NCBI GenBank assembly: GCA_007753915.1
Contig: CP036352.1
Span: forward strand, 806,001 to 870,000
DNA: 64,000 bases
DNA from: Phycisphaerae bacterium RAS2
GTDB lineage: Bacteria; Planctomycetota; Phycisphaerae; UBA1845; UTPLA1
Direction: 5' to 3'
The notes under the pieces are model-generated. The model was not told where the DNA came from. It did not search any database and was given only the letters and a program-made list of their open reading frames with translations. Shown here piece after piece: positions 1 to 9,596 of this stretch. The position numbers were made by a program, and so were the translations under genes. Numbering within the stretch: the first letter of the stretch is position 1; each line of letters opens with the position of its first letter.

Positions 1-462
1 CGAAATCAGACCGCGTCGCTGCTCGTGAAGCTGGAGCCGGTGCGGCCGTTCGAGGGGACGGCGACGTTGACAATGCTCGGCCTACCGCCGCATGTGACGT
101 GTTCGCCGAAACCGATCACTGCGGCGGATAAGGAAATTGTCTTCGATGCCGCCATCGGCCCCGAAGCGCCCATTGGTCAGCATGGCGGGCTGTTGTGCCA
201 GTTGTCGATTGTGCAGAACGGCGAGGAGATCGCTCATCGCGTCGCGCAAGGCGGCGTGCTTCGCATCGATGCGCCGCCGCCCGCGCCGGCCGTCGCCGCC
301 GCGCCGACTCCTCCGCCACCGCCCGCTGCCGCGCCTGCCGCGAAGCCCTTGAGTCGCCTCGAGCAATTGCGCAAGCAGGCCGCCGAGAAAGCCGCCGCGG
401 CGAGCAATCCGCCAGCCGCGGGCGAAGCGTCCGGCGGCATGGCCAAGGGGGCGACGCCATGA
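1..462 (+). CDS. C-terminal end of a secreted planctomycete protein (partial)
   Basis: The frame is open from base 1, so this is the 3' end of a longer gene whose start lies outside the window. The visible 153 residues hold a beta-rich segment (about 1-90), which resembles the C-terminal beta-sandwich found in large secreted planctomycete proteins. A proline/alanine-rich linker follows, then a short charged Ala/Lys-rich helix near LSRLEQLRKQAAEKAAAA. The stop codon overlaps the start of the next gene in an ATGA, so the two are probably translationally coupled. Such proteins are commonly encoded just ahead of DUF1549/DUF1553 genes in planctomycetes, which fits the neighbour here. The specific function cannot be told from this fragment. 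Confidence 0.7.
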   Translation, partial: RNQTASLLVKLEPVRPFEGTATLTMLGLPPHVTCSPKPITAADKEIVFDAAIGPEAPIGQHGGLLCQLSIVQNGEEIAHRVAQGGVLRIDAPPPAPAVAAAPTPPPPPAAAPAAKPLSRLEQLRKQAAEKAAAASNPPAAGEASGGMAKGATP

Positions 463-2975
463 CGCGTGCAGCGATCATCGTGATGGGGGCACTGGTTCAT
501 TCGGCATTCGCGGCAAGTCCGACGCGCGACCCACTGCCGACCACCATGCCCGCCGCGGCCCCCGAGCTCCCTGCGATGCAGCGAATTGAAGTTTTCCCGT
601 CCGCCATCGCGCTTCAGGGCGGGCACGATTCGCAGTCGTTTGTCGTGCGCGGCGTTGATGCAACGGGCGTGACGCACGATCTGACGGCCGATGCGTCCTT
701 CAGCATTGCCGATGTGAAGTTGGCCGGCTTGCTGGGCCGCACCGTGGTTCCGGTCGCCGACGGCCAGACAATACTGACAGTATCGTGGCAGTCCCATCGC
801 GTGGACGTTCCCATCATCGTTTCAAGCGCCGCATCGCGACGTCCGGTCGGCTTTCGGCTGGATGTGTTGCCCGCGCTGACCAAGAGCGGCTGCAACAACG
901 GCGCGTGCCACGGGTCCGCCCGTGGGCAGGACGGATTTCACCTGTCGCTGTTCGGCTACGATCCGGCCGGCGACTATCGCACGGTGACGCGCGAGACGCC
1001 GGGGCGGCGGCTGAATCCCGCATTGCCGGAAGAGAGCCTGATACTGCTCAAGGCGGTCGGCGGCGCGCCACACACCGGCGGCAAGCTGTTTGAACGGAGC
1101 GATGCTCGATACAGGACAATTGTAGAGTGGCTGGCCGCCGGCAGCCCGACCGATTCGCCGGATGTGCCCGTCGTCGTCGGGTTGGAAGTGTTTCCGCAGG
1201 ACATTGTGCTGGGCGGCGTCGGTCGCTCGCAGTCGCTCGTCGTCCGCGCGGCCTATTCCGACGGCGCCGACCGCGACGTGACCGCTCTGGCGACGTTCAT
1301 CAGCAACAACGACTTCGCGGTGACCGCGTTCTCCGAGGGCGCGATCCGCGCGGCGCACGCGGGCGAGGCGCTGGTCATGGCCCGTTTCGACGCGCTCACA
1401 GTGGGCACGGCTGTGATTGTCGTGCCGCCGGAAACGCACCTGCGCGAGACGCTCGCGCCGGCCGATTCGGCCCTGCCGGGCAATTACGTCGACGAGCACA
1501 TCGGCCGCAAGCTTGCAAAAAGGCGCATCGCGCCGTCGGGACTGTGCAGCGATGAGACTTTTCTGCGCCGTGCCACCATCGATCTCATCGGCCTGCTGCC
1601 GACCCCCGCCGAGTATGAGCGGTTTCTCTCCGACCCCGCGCCCAACAAGCGCGCGCAGCTCGTGGACGAACTGATGACGCGCAAGGAGTTCACCGAGCTG
1701 TGGGTCATGAAGTGGGCCGAGCGCCTGGGAATTCGCTCGACGCTTGAGGTCTCGCAAAAGGCCATGCTGCTCTACCACGGCTGGTTGAGCGAACGGCTGG
1801 CGGCCGGAACGCCGATCAACCTGATCGTGCGCGACATCCTCGCGGCCAACGGCGGCACGTTTACCAACCCCGCGACCAACTTTTATCAACTTGAAACGGA
1901 TGTCCTGAAACTCACCGAGAACGTTGCCCAGGCCTTTCTCGGCATGCGCATCCAGTGCGCCCAGTGTCACAATCATCCCTTCGACCGCTGGACGATGGAT
2001 GACTACTACGGTTTCGCGGCGTTTTTCTCGCAGGTCGGGCGCAAGGGCGGCGAAGACCCGCGCGAGATGATCATCTTCAATGGCGGCGGCGGCGACATGA
2101 AACACCCCGTCGGTGGGCGCGTCATGGCTCCGAAGTTCCTCGGCGGACCGGTCGCCGACGCGGCCGGGAAGGACCGCCGCGCGGTGCTGGCCGACTGGCT
2201 GACGGCGAAAGAGAATCGCATGTTCGCGCGGAACGTGGCGAACTTCACCTGGGCGCATTTCTTCGGCCGCGGAATCATCGAGCCGGCCGACGACCTGCGC
2301 GTAAGCAATCCGCCGTCGAACGGCCCGCTGCTTGAGGCGCTGGCGGACCGTCTCATTGCATACGAGTTCGATCATCGCAGGCTTGTGCGCGATCTCTGCA
2401 CGTCGCAGGCGTACCAGCGCGCGGCAGAGCCGAACGCCACCAACGCAACGGACCTGTCGAATTTCTCCCGGATGCAGGTGCGTCGAATCCGCGCGGAGTC
2501 ACTTCTGGACGCCGTCGCGCAGGTGACCGACACGAAGAACAAATTCGGCGGCCTGCCGCTGGGCGCGCGGGCGGCGCAGATTCCCGATGGAAACACATCC
2601 GACTACTTTCTGTCGACATTCGGGCGCTCCACGCGAGCCACCGTGTGCACCTGCGAAGTACGCATGGAGCCGAACCTCTCGCAGGCGCTGCACCTGCTCA
2701 ATGGTGAGACCACACACCGGCGGATCCACCAGGGCGCGATCGTGGCAAGGCTCATGGAACAGGGCCGAACTCCGACACAGATCATCGATCAGCTTTACGT
2801 GGCGTGCCTGTCGCGCCGGCCAACCGACGCCGAGCGTGCCGGGCTGCTCGCGCAGTTTCCTCCCGTCGATCCGACCAGGCCGGATGCAAAGCCTGATGCC
2901 GCTATGTCGCGCGCCGCGCTGGAAGACGTCTTCTGGGCGATCCTGAACAGCCGAGAGTTCATGTTCAATCATTGA
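459..2975 (+). CDS. DUF1549/DUF1553 planctomycete cytochrome-type protein with Ig-like domains
   Basis: An 838-aa secreted protein beginning MTRAAIIVMG with a short signal peptide ending near AFA. Bacterial Ig-like (Big_2) segments lie around residues 40-125 and 235-325. Between them is a GCNNGACHG motif (C145, C150, H151), a CX4CH variant. The DUF1549 domain (about 345-560) carries a canonical haem-type CAQCH (C500, C503, H504), and DUF1553 fills the C-terminal part. This domain pair is a hallmark of Planctomycetota; its biochemical role is unproven, though it is thought to be exported and haem-binding. The start at 459 overlaps the upstream stop by 4 bases and places a signal peptide at the N-terminus; the longer open frame upstream is arginine-rich and looks non-coding. 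The next gene follows after 12 bases. Confidence 0.9.
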   Translation: MTRAAIIVMGALVHSAFAASPTRDPLPTTMPAAAPELPAMQRIEVFPSAIALQGGHDSQSFVVRGVDATGVTHDLTADASFSIADVKLAGLLGRTVVPVADGQTILTVSWQSHRVDVPIIVSSAASRRPVGFRLDVLPALTKSGCNNGACHGSARGQDGFHLSLFGYDPAGDYRTVTRETPGRRLNPALPEESLILLKAVGGAPHTGGKLFERSDARYRTIVEWLAAGSPTDSPDVPVVVGLEVFPQDIVLGGVGRSQSLVVRAAYSDGADRDVTALATFISNNDFAVTAFSEGAIRAAHAGEALVMARFDALTVGTAVIVVPPETHLRETLAPADSALPGNYVDEHIGRKLAKRRIAPSGLCSDETFLRRATIDLIGLLPTPAEYERFLSDPAPNKRAQLVDELMTRKEFTELWVMKWAERLGIRSTLEVSQKAMLLYHGWLSERLAAGTPINLIVRDILAANGGTFTNPATNFYQLETDVLKLTENVAQAFLGMRIQCAQCHNHPFDRWTMDDYYGFAAFFSQVGRKGGEDPREMIIFNGGGGDMKHPVGGRVMAPKFLGGPVADAAGKDRRAVLADWLTAKENRMFARNVANFTWAHFFGRGIIEPADDLRVSNPPSNGPLLEALADRLIAYEFDHRRLVRDLCTSQAYQRAAEPNATNATDLSNFSRMQVRRIRAESLLDAVAQVTDTKNKFGGLPLGARAAQIPDGNTSDYFLSTFGRSTRATVCTCEVRMEPNLSQALHLLNGETTHRRIHQGAIVARLMEQGRTPTQIIDQLYVACLSRRPTDAERAGLLAQFPPVDPTRPDAKPDAAMSRAALEDVFWAILNSREFMFNH

Positions 2976-2987
2976 GGGTCCCGTTTC

Positions 2988-5966
2988 GTGCATTCCGCCC
3001 CGCGCTCATCCTGCCCGCGACGAACTCGGTTCGCAGCGATGCGCTGCGCGATAACCGGGGTCGCATTCGTGTGCGGTGCCGCGCGCGTGACGGCCGACGA
3101 CAAGGTGACGTATGTGGATCACGTCCGCCCGCTGCTCGCCAACCGTTGTCTGAACTGCCACAACCCAGACCGACTCAAGGGCGGCCTCGACTTGAGCGCG
3201 ATCGGTCCCGCCCTGTCCGGCGGTAGCGGCGGCGCCGTGCTCAAACCCGGCGACCCGGACGGCAGCACGCTCCTCGCTGTCGTGAAGCATCAGCGCGAGC
3301 CGTTCATGCCTCCCTCGGGCAGTCCGTTGAATGAGACAGAAATAGATATTCTCCGGCGATGGATCGCCGGCGGCTGCCTCGAAACGGCCTCCAGCACGGC
3401 GCCCAAATCCGCCGCGCCGGCACTTGCCGCAGTGAGTGCGCCGCCTCCGGTAGCAGAAGCCGCCCAGCCCATCGTTGCGCGCTACCCGCTGGCGGACATC
3501 GTCGCGACCGCGCGAGGCGGCGCGGTGCTTGATATCGCGGCTCATCCCGCGCGACCGCTCGTTGCCGCGACCGGGCAGAAGCAGGTCTTGTTGCTGGACG
3601 GGCGCACGGCGGAACTGGTCGGCGTGCTTCCGGTTCCACGGGGGTTTCCCAATTCCCTGCGGTTCAGTCGGTCCGGCCGCGTGCTCATCGCCGGTGTCGG
3701 CGAAGGTGCGCGGTCCGGAGGCGTCGCGATCTGGTCAACGGCCGATGGTTGTTTGCTCGGCATGGTCGGTGACGAGTCGGATTCGGTCCTGGCCGCCGAC
3801 ATCGATCCACAGGAGCAACACGTCGCTTTGGGCGGTCCGTCGCGCAAGGTGATGATTTGCAGCACGTCCGACGGTAAACTTCGCCATCGGATAGACAAGC
3901 ACACGGATTGGGTCACGTCCGTGGCATACAGCCCCGACGGCGTCTTGCTCGCGACGGCGGATCGCGGGGGCAACGTTCACCTCTGGGAGGCTGAATCCGC
4001 GGCACCCTATCTCGCGCTGGCGTCACACCCCGCGGCGGTGACCGCGCTGGCATGGCGAGGCGATTCCAATCTGATCGCGACCGTGTGCGAAGATGGTCGC
4101 GTGCGATGGTTCGAAGTGAACGGCGGCGCAATGGTGAAGGAATGGCCCGCGCACGATGGCGGCTGTTTGTCCGTGCGGTTCGCGCCGGATGGCCGTTCGG
4201 TGACGGCGGGCCGGGATCGGCACGTCAAGACCTGGGATGCGGGCGGCGGTGCGATCCGGGCAATGGGGCCGATGGACGACTTGGCGCTGGCGGCTGTCTT
4301 CGTGTCCGGCTCGGCGAATGCGGTCGGCGAGGATCGCATCCTGGCGGGCGATTGGTCGGGCCGGTTGCGCGTGTGGTCGGCGACGGACGGCGCCGTTCGA
4401 GGCGATGCGGTGACGAACCCGGCGCTTTTGCCGGAGCAACTTGATCGAGCGAACAAGGCCGTCGCAAGCGCGAAGTCGGCGCACGAGACATCGGTTCAGG
4501 CGCGCGACGTGGCGCAGGCAGCGCAAGCGGCGGCGTCCGGCTCGCACAATCAATCGCAAACGGCGCGCACGGCGGCATCGGCCGCGCTGGCGTCGGCGCA
4601 GGCGGCTGTGGCAGCGGCGAATCAGGAGGTCGAGGCGGCCGGTCGCGCGCGGGAAGAGGCTGCGGGGCGTGTCACAAGTGCGGCACAAACGACGGCGACT
4701 GCGTCGGGCCTCGTCGACGCGAGTTTGCAGGCGCTGAAGGCGGCGGTGGATGCGGACGCAATCGCGCAGGCCGCCGTTGCGGGCGCGCCAGGTTCAAGCG
4801 CCGCCGCGGCGACACAACCGGCCGATGGCGCACCATCGACCGCCGCGGTCGCACGGGCTGCGCAGACATCCGAGTCCTTGAAAGCGGCGATGGCGGCGGC
4901 CGATGCAGCCAAATCGCAGCGCACGGCAGCGATGACGGCCGAGCAAGAGGCCCGGCGCGCCTTGCAGAGCAATGAATCGCTGCTCGCCACAGCAACGGCT
5001 CGACGCGACAACATGGTAAACCAGACGGCTGCGGCGCAGGCCAATCTGGATCAGGCGCAGTCGCGCGAGCGCGAGGCCGAGGCGGCATTGAACGCTGCGA
5101 AGGCCGCTGCCGATCAGGCTTTGAAGTCGGAGCAGGCCGCCGGCCACGCGTTACGACTGGCCGAAGCCCGTGTGGCGATGCTTCGCGCCGGTGAGTTGCG
5201 CAAGCAATTGGATGCCGCGCGTCAGACGCTCGCCGAGGAGCGAGCCCGATTCGCTCCGCTTGCTGCAGCGGCCGACGATGTACGACGTGATGCCGAACGT
5301 GCCGCGGCGGAACTTGAAGCGATGCGAGCGCAACTCACAAACGCTCCGGCGACGCTTGCCGAGATGGCGCGATCGGTTCAAGCGGCCGAGCAGGCGCTGC
5401 GCAATGCGGAACAGAAGGTCGAACTCGCACGATCAGAACATCACCGTCTCGTGCAATCGACGGCGAATTTCTCCGAGTCGGTCGAGGCACTTCGGCAAAG
5501 CCTGGTCGCTGCGCCGGCTGTTGCCTCGGCGCAGCCGTCCACCCAGCCATCGGAATCCAAGTCGGGCATCGCCGCGTCGCAGCCTTCGGCATCACGGCCC
5601 GCCGATGATCCAATGAACAACCCGGCATTCGCGAAAGCGGAAGAAGCGCTCGCCCTGTTGCGCAAGTCAGCCGCCGACGCAGAGAAAGGTGCAGCGACCG
5701 CCGTACAAACGCACGCCGCGGCGCAGTCGGCGTTGATCTCCGCCCGACAGCGTGCGGCCGACGCAGAAGTCGAGCGGGCAAAGCTGCCCGATCGCATCGT
5801 GCAACAGGAAGCCGCGCTCACGCAGGCGCAGGCACGGGCAAAAGCCGCCGCAGATGTCGCCGCCGAAGCCCACCGTCCGGTCGATGCTGCGCAGGCTCGG
5901 TTGGATGAGATTGGCAAACAATACGACGTGCTGGTGACAGCCGCCGCGCCGTTGGCGACACTATGA
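2988..5966 (+). CDS. Cytochrome c (PSCyt1)-WD40 protein with long alanine-rich coiled coil
   Basis: A 992-aa exported protein. The GTG at 2988 has a GAGGG about 8 bases ahead; an internal ATG at 3039 (MRCAITGVAFVCG) would give a more standard signal peptide. A planctomycete cytochrome-type domain follows, with NRCLNCH (C54, C57, H58). WD40 repeats cover about 160-480, visible as repeated H-x-D-W-V-x-S-V and D-G-x-x-L-A-T-A units. From about 485 to the end the protein is almost entirely Ala/Glu/Gln/Arg-rich heptads, a coiled coil of roughly 500 residues. It lies 12 bases after the DUF1549/DUF1553 gene, so both are probably made together. The combination of haem domain, propeller and coil suggests a periplasmic scaffold, but this is inference. 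Confidence 0.88.
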   Translation: MHSAPRSSCPRRTRFAAMRCAITGVAFVCGAARVTADDKVTYVDHVRPLLANRCLNCHNPDRLKGGLDLSAIGPALSGGSGGAVLKPGDPDGSTLLAVVKHQREPFMPPSGSPLNETEIDILRRWIAGGCLETASSTAPKSAAPALAAVSAPPPVAEAAQPIVARYPLADIVATARGGAVLDIAAHPARPLVAATGQKQVLLLDGRTAELVGVLPVPRGFPNSLRFSRSGRVLIAGVGEGARSGGVAIWSTADGCLLGMVGDESDSVLAADIDPQEQHVALGGPSRKVMICSTSDGKLRHRIDKHTDWVTSVAYSPDGVLLATADRGGNVHLWEAESAAPYLALASHPAAVTALAWRGDSNLIATVCEDGRVRWFEVNGGAMVKEWPAHDGGCLSVRFAPDGRSVTAGRDRHVKTWDAGGGAIRAMGPMDDLALAAVFVSGSANAVGEDRILAGDWSGRLRVWSATDGAVRGDAVTNPALLPEQLDRANKAVASAKSAHETSVQARDVAQAAQAAASGSHNQSQTARTAASAALASAQAAVAAANQEVEAAGRAREEAAGRVTSAAQTTATASGLVDASLQALKAAVDADAIAQAAVAGAPGSSAAAATQPADGAPSTAAVARAAQTSESLKAAMAAADAAKSQRTAAMTAEQEARRALQSNESLLATATARRDNMVNQTAAAQANLDQAQSREREAEAALNAAKAAADQALKSEQAAGHALRLAEARVAMLRAGELRKQLDAARQTLAEERARFAPLAAAADDVRRDAERAAAELEAMRAQLTNAPATLAEMARSVQAAEQALRNAEQKVELARSEHHRLVQSTANFSESVEALRQSLVAAPAVASAQPSTQPSESKSGIAASQPSASRPADDPMNNPAFAKAEEALALLRKSAADAEKGAATAVQTHAAAQSALISARQRAADAEVERAKLPDRIVQQEAALTQAQARAKAAADVAAEAHRPVDAAQARLDEIGKQYDVLVTAAAPLATL

Positions 5967-5998
5967 TGGCATCGCCGGATGGCGCGAAGCCAAGCGCT

Positions 5999-7789
5999 TC
6001 AACTCGCGCGTGCTTGGTGCTCGTTCAGTGCCTTGACGCAGGCATTGATCAAGTCTCGGGAGCGAATGGGTTTGGCCAGGAATCCATCGCAACCGGCCGC
6101 GAGACAGGCTTCGCGATCGGACTGCATCGCATTGGCCGTGAGCGCGAGCACCAGCCCGCGATACCCTCGCCGGCGCAGGGCCTGGATCGCCGTCAGACCG
6201 TCCATCTCCGGCATCTGCATGTCGAGTAGCACCAGCGAATACGGCGCTGGCATGCGCAGCGGCGCGTCGAGCGAGCCGTCGGTCGTCAGGCGACGCAGGC
6301 ACTCCAGTCCGTTGACGGCCGTGTCCACGGTTGCTCCTGCGCGTTCAAGCATGACGGTGATCAGTCGCCGATTGTCGTCGCCGTCCTCGGCCAGCAGGAT
6401 CCGCCGGCCTGACAACTCGGCCGGGCGCTTGGTCGCGCTGGAAACGGTCGCTTTCGCGTGCTCATTAAGAAACTTCGATGTGCTTTCTCCCGGCCGCCCA
6501 AGGTTGATGGGCTCCGGTGTCGAGTGCGGAACCCCGACGAGCAGCCCTGTCGCAATTGACAACGTGAACGCGCTACCTAGGTCGGGAGAAGACTCAACGG
6601 AAATGTCGCCGCCGAGCAGTTGGGCCAGGCGGTTGGAAATGCGCAGCCCCAGGCCTGATCCGCCGAACCGCCGCGCGATCGTCTGGTCGGCCTGTGCGAA
6701 GGGCTTGAAGATCGTGTCGATCTGGCCCTGCGTCAGCCCGATGCCTGTGTCGCGAATGGTGAATGTTAATTTGGACTCGCCGGATTGTGCCGATCCCGCG
6801 GCATGAATTGCTACGTCAATTTGAACGCCGCCCGCGTCGGTGAACTTGATCGCGTTCCCCACGAGGTTGATGAGCACTTGGCGCAATCGTACGGGGTCGG
6901 ACTGGATGATCTGCGGAATGGCGCCATTAAATTGCGCCACAAGGTCGATCCCCTTTTGCGTCGCCCGGCCGTGCATCATCGTGACGACGTCTCGCACGAC
7001 TTCTACCGGAGAGACCGGAATCTTCTCGACCGTCATCTGGCCCGCCTCGATCTTTGAGTGGTCCAGAATCTCATTGATGACGTTGAGCAAGTGCTCGCCG
7101 TTGCGATGAATCACGCCGAGAAGCTCCCGCGTGCGGTCCAGCCACGATGGCCTGCCTTGAGGTGCGATCTCACCCACCGTCGTTGCGGGCAATTCGGCCG
7201 TCTCATGCAGTAGCAGCTCGGTGTACCCCAGGATCGCCGTAAGAGGCGTGCGAATCTCATGGCTCATGTTGGCCAGAAACTCACTCTTGGCGCGGCTCGC
7301 TGCCTGGGCCGCGGACATCTCGCGAACGCGCAGCGCTTCCGCGCGCACTTCGTCGGTGATGTCGGCGCACGCGCCCACAAAACCCGCGAGCGCGCCGCCT
7401 TCGGCGAACTGGGGCGCGCCGCAATCGCGAATCCGCCGATAGGCTCCGTCGTGGCGAAGCACGCGGTACTCGACCTCGAACCGGCGACGCTCTCGGTAGG
7501 CCCCGATCCACTCCTCAAGACATCGTGCGACGTCTTCGGGGTGGATGCCCTCGGCCCAGCCGTCGCCGGATTCCTGCTTTGCGGTCCGGCCGCGGAACGC
7601 CAGAAGCGCCTGATTGAAATACGTTCGATGCCGCAGTGCGTTCGCAGACCAGATCATCACCGGGACGGCATCAAATGCGGCCTGAAACGCTGCCGCGACG
7701 CCGTTCGCAGGACCGATCTTTACACCGTCGGCAACCCGCGCACTCGCACTATCTTGGCTCTTGAATTTGGAGTGACTTCGACGACTCAC
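5999..7789 (-). CDS. Hybrid sensor histidine kinase (PAS-HisKA-HATPase-REC)
   Basis: 596 aa, with no membrane segment, so probably cytosolic. A PAS domain (about 35-150) is followed by HisKA with the H-box FLANMSHEIRTPL (phospho-His H177). The HATPase_c domain has the NLVGNAIKFTD N-box and the DTGIGL and GGSGLGL G-boxes. A C-terminal receiver carries LLAEDGDDN and phospho-acceptor D523 in LLDMQMPEMDG. The arrangement is that of cytosolic hybrid kinases that pass phosphate to an internal receiver. It is the last of four co-directional signalling genes, 270 bases after the stand-alone receiver, and ends 32 bases from the convergent WD40 gene. The PAS ligand is unknown. A downstream HPt partner is not seen in this protein but exists in the kinase at 9577-13464. 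Confidence 0.93.
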   Translation of the reverse strand: MSRRSHSKFKSQDSASARVADGVKIGPANGVAAAFQAAFDAVPVMIWSANALRHRTYFNQALLAFRGRTAKQESGDGWAEGIHPEDVARCLEEWIGAYRERRRFEVEYRVLRHDGAYRRIRDCGAPQFAEGGALAGFVGACADITDEVRAEALRVREMSAAQAASRAKSEFLANMSHEIRTPLTAILGYTELLLHETAELPATTVGEIAPQGRPSWLDRTRELLGVIHRNGEHLLNVINEILDHSKIEAGQMTVEKIPVSPVEVVRDVVTMMHGRATQKGIDLVAQFNGAIPQIIQSDPVRLRQVLINLVGNAIKFTDAGGVQIDVAIHAAGSAQSGESKLTFTIRDTGIGLTQGQIDTIFKPFAQADQTIARRFGGSGLGLRISNRLAQLLGGDISVESSPDLGSAFTLSIATGLLVGVPHSTPEPINLGRPGESTSKFLNEHAKATVSSATKRPAELSGRRILLAEDGDDNRRLITVMLERAGATVDTAVNGLECLRRLTTDGSLDAPLRMPAPYSLVLLDMQMPEMDGLTAIQALRRRGYRGLVLALTANAMQSDREACLAAGCDGFLAKPIRSRDLINACVKALNEHQARAS

Positions 7790-8059
7790 GGCTGCCTTTC
7801 ACCGTCTGAACCGATCGCATGGCCAGTCGCCCCTGGTTGGACGAACAGCCATCTCTCGTGCCTGATCGGAGCCCGTCATCCACTAGGAAAGTTCGTGCCC
7901 AAGTCCGACGTAGCGAGTCCGATGCAACCTTACATCGGCCCCGGAGCGAGGGTCGGTTATGTCAACACGCCGCTGGTGCGGAACGTCGTCCGAAAACGCG
8001 AGCGCGATCGATCACGGATGACTCGCGGATCGGGCCAGGTGACCTCAATAAATCGATCG
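7790..8059. other. Intergenic stretch between two signalling genes
   Basis: About 270 bases separate the stand-alone receiver (ending at 8060) from the start of the hybrid kinase at 7789. No convincing gene, hairpin with T-run, or clear promoter hexamers were seen. The length suggests the second kinase has its own promoter here, but this is inference. Confidence 0.3.
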
Positions 8060-8497
8060 TCAGGATGGATTCGAGTTCTTGGACGTGGGCGCCACGACGG
8101 GATGAGCGTTTGTCGCCTGTAGCACGGCCGATGCGGAGAGCTGATCCTCGATGCGTCGCACGAGATCGTCCATCGAGAATTCGGACTTGAGCATGTACGC
8201 CGCCGCGCCGAGCGCGTGCGCCTGCATGACGAACGAGCGATCGGTCACGTTGGTCAAAAGAATGACCGGAACGTGCTTAAAACGGATATCGGATCGAATC
8301 CGTTCAAGAACGCTGATTCCCTCGACGCGAGGCATCAGAATGTCCAGCAGCACGAGGTCTGGTTTCGCCTGTTCCATTGCCTGGAGGATGTCCGTCCCAC
8401 CGGCTGCAACAGTGACTCGATAACCCCGGAAACGCAGCGCCTCGGCCAGCGGCTCGCGACAAATGGGTTCGTCGTCCACAACCAGAATCGATTTCAT
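8060..8497 (-). CDS. Stand-alone response regulator receiver protein
   Basis: A 145-aa single-domain CheY-type receiver. Conserved features are the acidic pair in LVVDDE (residues 8-9), phospho-acceptor D52 in LVLLDILMP, the Thr in ILLTNV and the Lys in MLKSEF. There is no output domain, only a 20-residue tail ending PTSKNSNPS. Such proteins act by binding partners or as phosphate shuttles. It starts 34 bases after the stop of the HD-GYP regulator gene (8532-9596) and is probably co-transcribed with it and the large hybrid kinase. It may therefore share or compete for phosphate from that kinase; that link is inferred from position only. Confidence 0.93.
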   Translation of the reverse strand: MKSILVVDDEPICREPLAEALRFRGYRVTVAAGGTDILQAMEQAKPDLVLLDILMPRVEGISVLERIRSDIRFKHVPVILLTNVTDRSFVMQAHALGAAAYMLKSEFSMDDLVRRIEDQLSASAVLQATNAHPVVAPTSKNSNPS

Positions 8498-8531
8498 ACC
8501 ATGTGGCTCCCTTCACCCAGCCCTCAAGTGC

Positions 8532-9596
8532 TTAGATCGAACGCACGGAAGGCGGGACACGACCCGCGACGAGTTCGCGACCGGCTCCGAATCGCGGCTT
8601 GGGTTTCGCGCGTTGGCTGATCTCGCTGAACGCGCTTTCCCGCTCGACGAATGCATCGACAACCAGTGGGTCAAAGTGTCCACCGCGCTCGGCCACGACC
8701 ATCCGCCGGGCATCTTCGTGCGAAATTGCCTGTTTGTAAACCCGCCGAGACGTCAGCGCGTCATAAACATCGGCCACCGCCATGATGCGCCCGCCAAGGG
8801 GAATGTCGCGCTCCGCCAGTCCATTCGGGTATCCGCTGCCGTTGTAGCGTTCGTGGTGCGTCAGGGCAATGTCACGCGCCATCCGAAGAAACGCCGCGCC
8901 GGGGAACCGCTCGCTGGCTGCACCGAGCGTGTCGGCCCCGATGGTCGTATGCGTCTTCATGACGCGAAACTCATCCGCGTCGAGCGGGCCCGGCTTCAGC
9001 AGAATGCGGTCCGGAATGCCCACCTTGCCGATGTCGTGCAGCGGACTTGTCAACTGTACGAGTCCAACGAATTCCGGTCCGATCTTGTCGCGAAGGCCGG
9101 GCTGCGTTGCCATGGCCTCGGCCAGCAACCGGCAGTACGTCCGCACGCGTTCAAGGTGCTCGCCGGTCTCCTGATCGCGCGATTCGGCCAGCTTCGCCAG
9201 TGCAAAAATCGTGACGTCGCGCGACTCCAGCGCTAGGACGCGCTCCGCCGCACGGATGCGAGCACACAATTCCGCCGGCTCGAACGGCTTCGTCAGGAAC
9301 TCGTCGGCCCCCGCGCTCAACCCGGCCACAACGTCTTCATGCCGGTTGCGAGCGGTCAGCAGGATAAAGTAAACATACGTCGGTGTGCGCGCGGTCCGTA
9401 TCCGCCGGCATACCTCCAGCCCGTCCATTTCGGGCATCTGCCAATCGCAGATCACCAGCCGCATCGATTCACGACGCAGTTGCGCGAGCGCCGCCTCTCC
9501 GCTGTCGGCCCGAACCACGTCGTGCCCGCCGCGCACCAGCTCGCGCTCGAGTACGTCCAGCGCGATCTCGTCGTCATCAACGATCAGAATTCGCAT
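8532..9596 (-). CDS. HD-GYP response regulator (c-di-GMP phosphodiesterase, RpfG type)
   Basis: 354 aa. An N-terminal receiver (LIVDDDE, phospho-acceptor D51 in LVICDWQMPEMDG) is joined to an HD-GYP domain. The catalytic signature looks complete: LHDIGKVGIPD (H187, D188), THTTIGA, THHERYNGSGYP (H247-H248, GYP 255-257) and VADVYDALTS. The common HHExxDGxGYP has Asn in place of the usual Asp. HD-GYP proteins hydrolyse c-di-GMP to pGpG or GMP. The start at 9596 is chosen because MRILIVDDDE is the family start and AGGGAG lies ahead of it. It overlaps the 3' end of the large hybrid kinase by 20 bases, so the two are very likely translated together and functionally paired. Confidence 0.94.
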   Translation of the reverse strand: MRILIVDDDEIALDVLERELVRGGHDVVRADSGEAALAQLRRESMRLVICDWQMPEMDGLEVCRRIRTARTPTYVYFILLTARNRHEDVVAGLSAGADEFLTKPFEPAELCARIRAAERVLALESRDVTIFALAKLAESRDQETGEHLERVRTYCRLLAEAMATQPGLRDKIGPEFVGLVQLTSPLHDIGKVGIPDRILLKPGPLDADEFRVMKTHTTIGADTLGAASERFPGAAFLRMARDIALTHHERYNGSGYPNGLAERDIPLGGRIMAVADVYDALTSRRVYKQAISHEDARRMVVAERGGHFDPLVVDAFVERESAFSEISQRAKPKPRFGAGRELVAGRVPPSVRSI

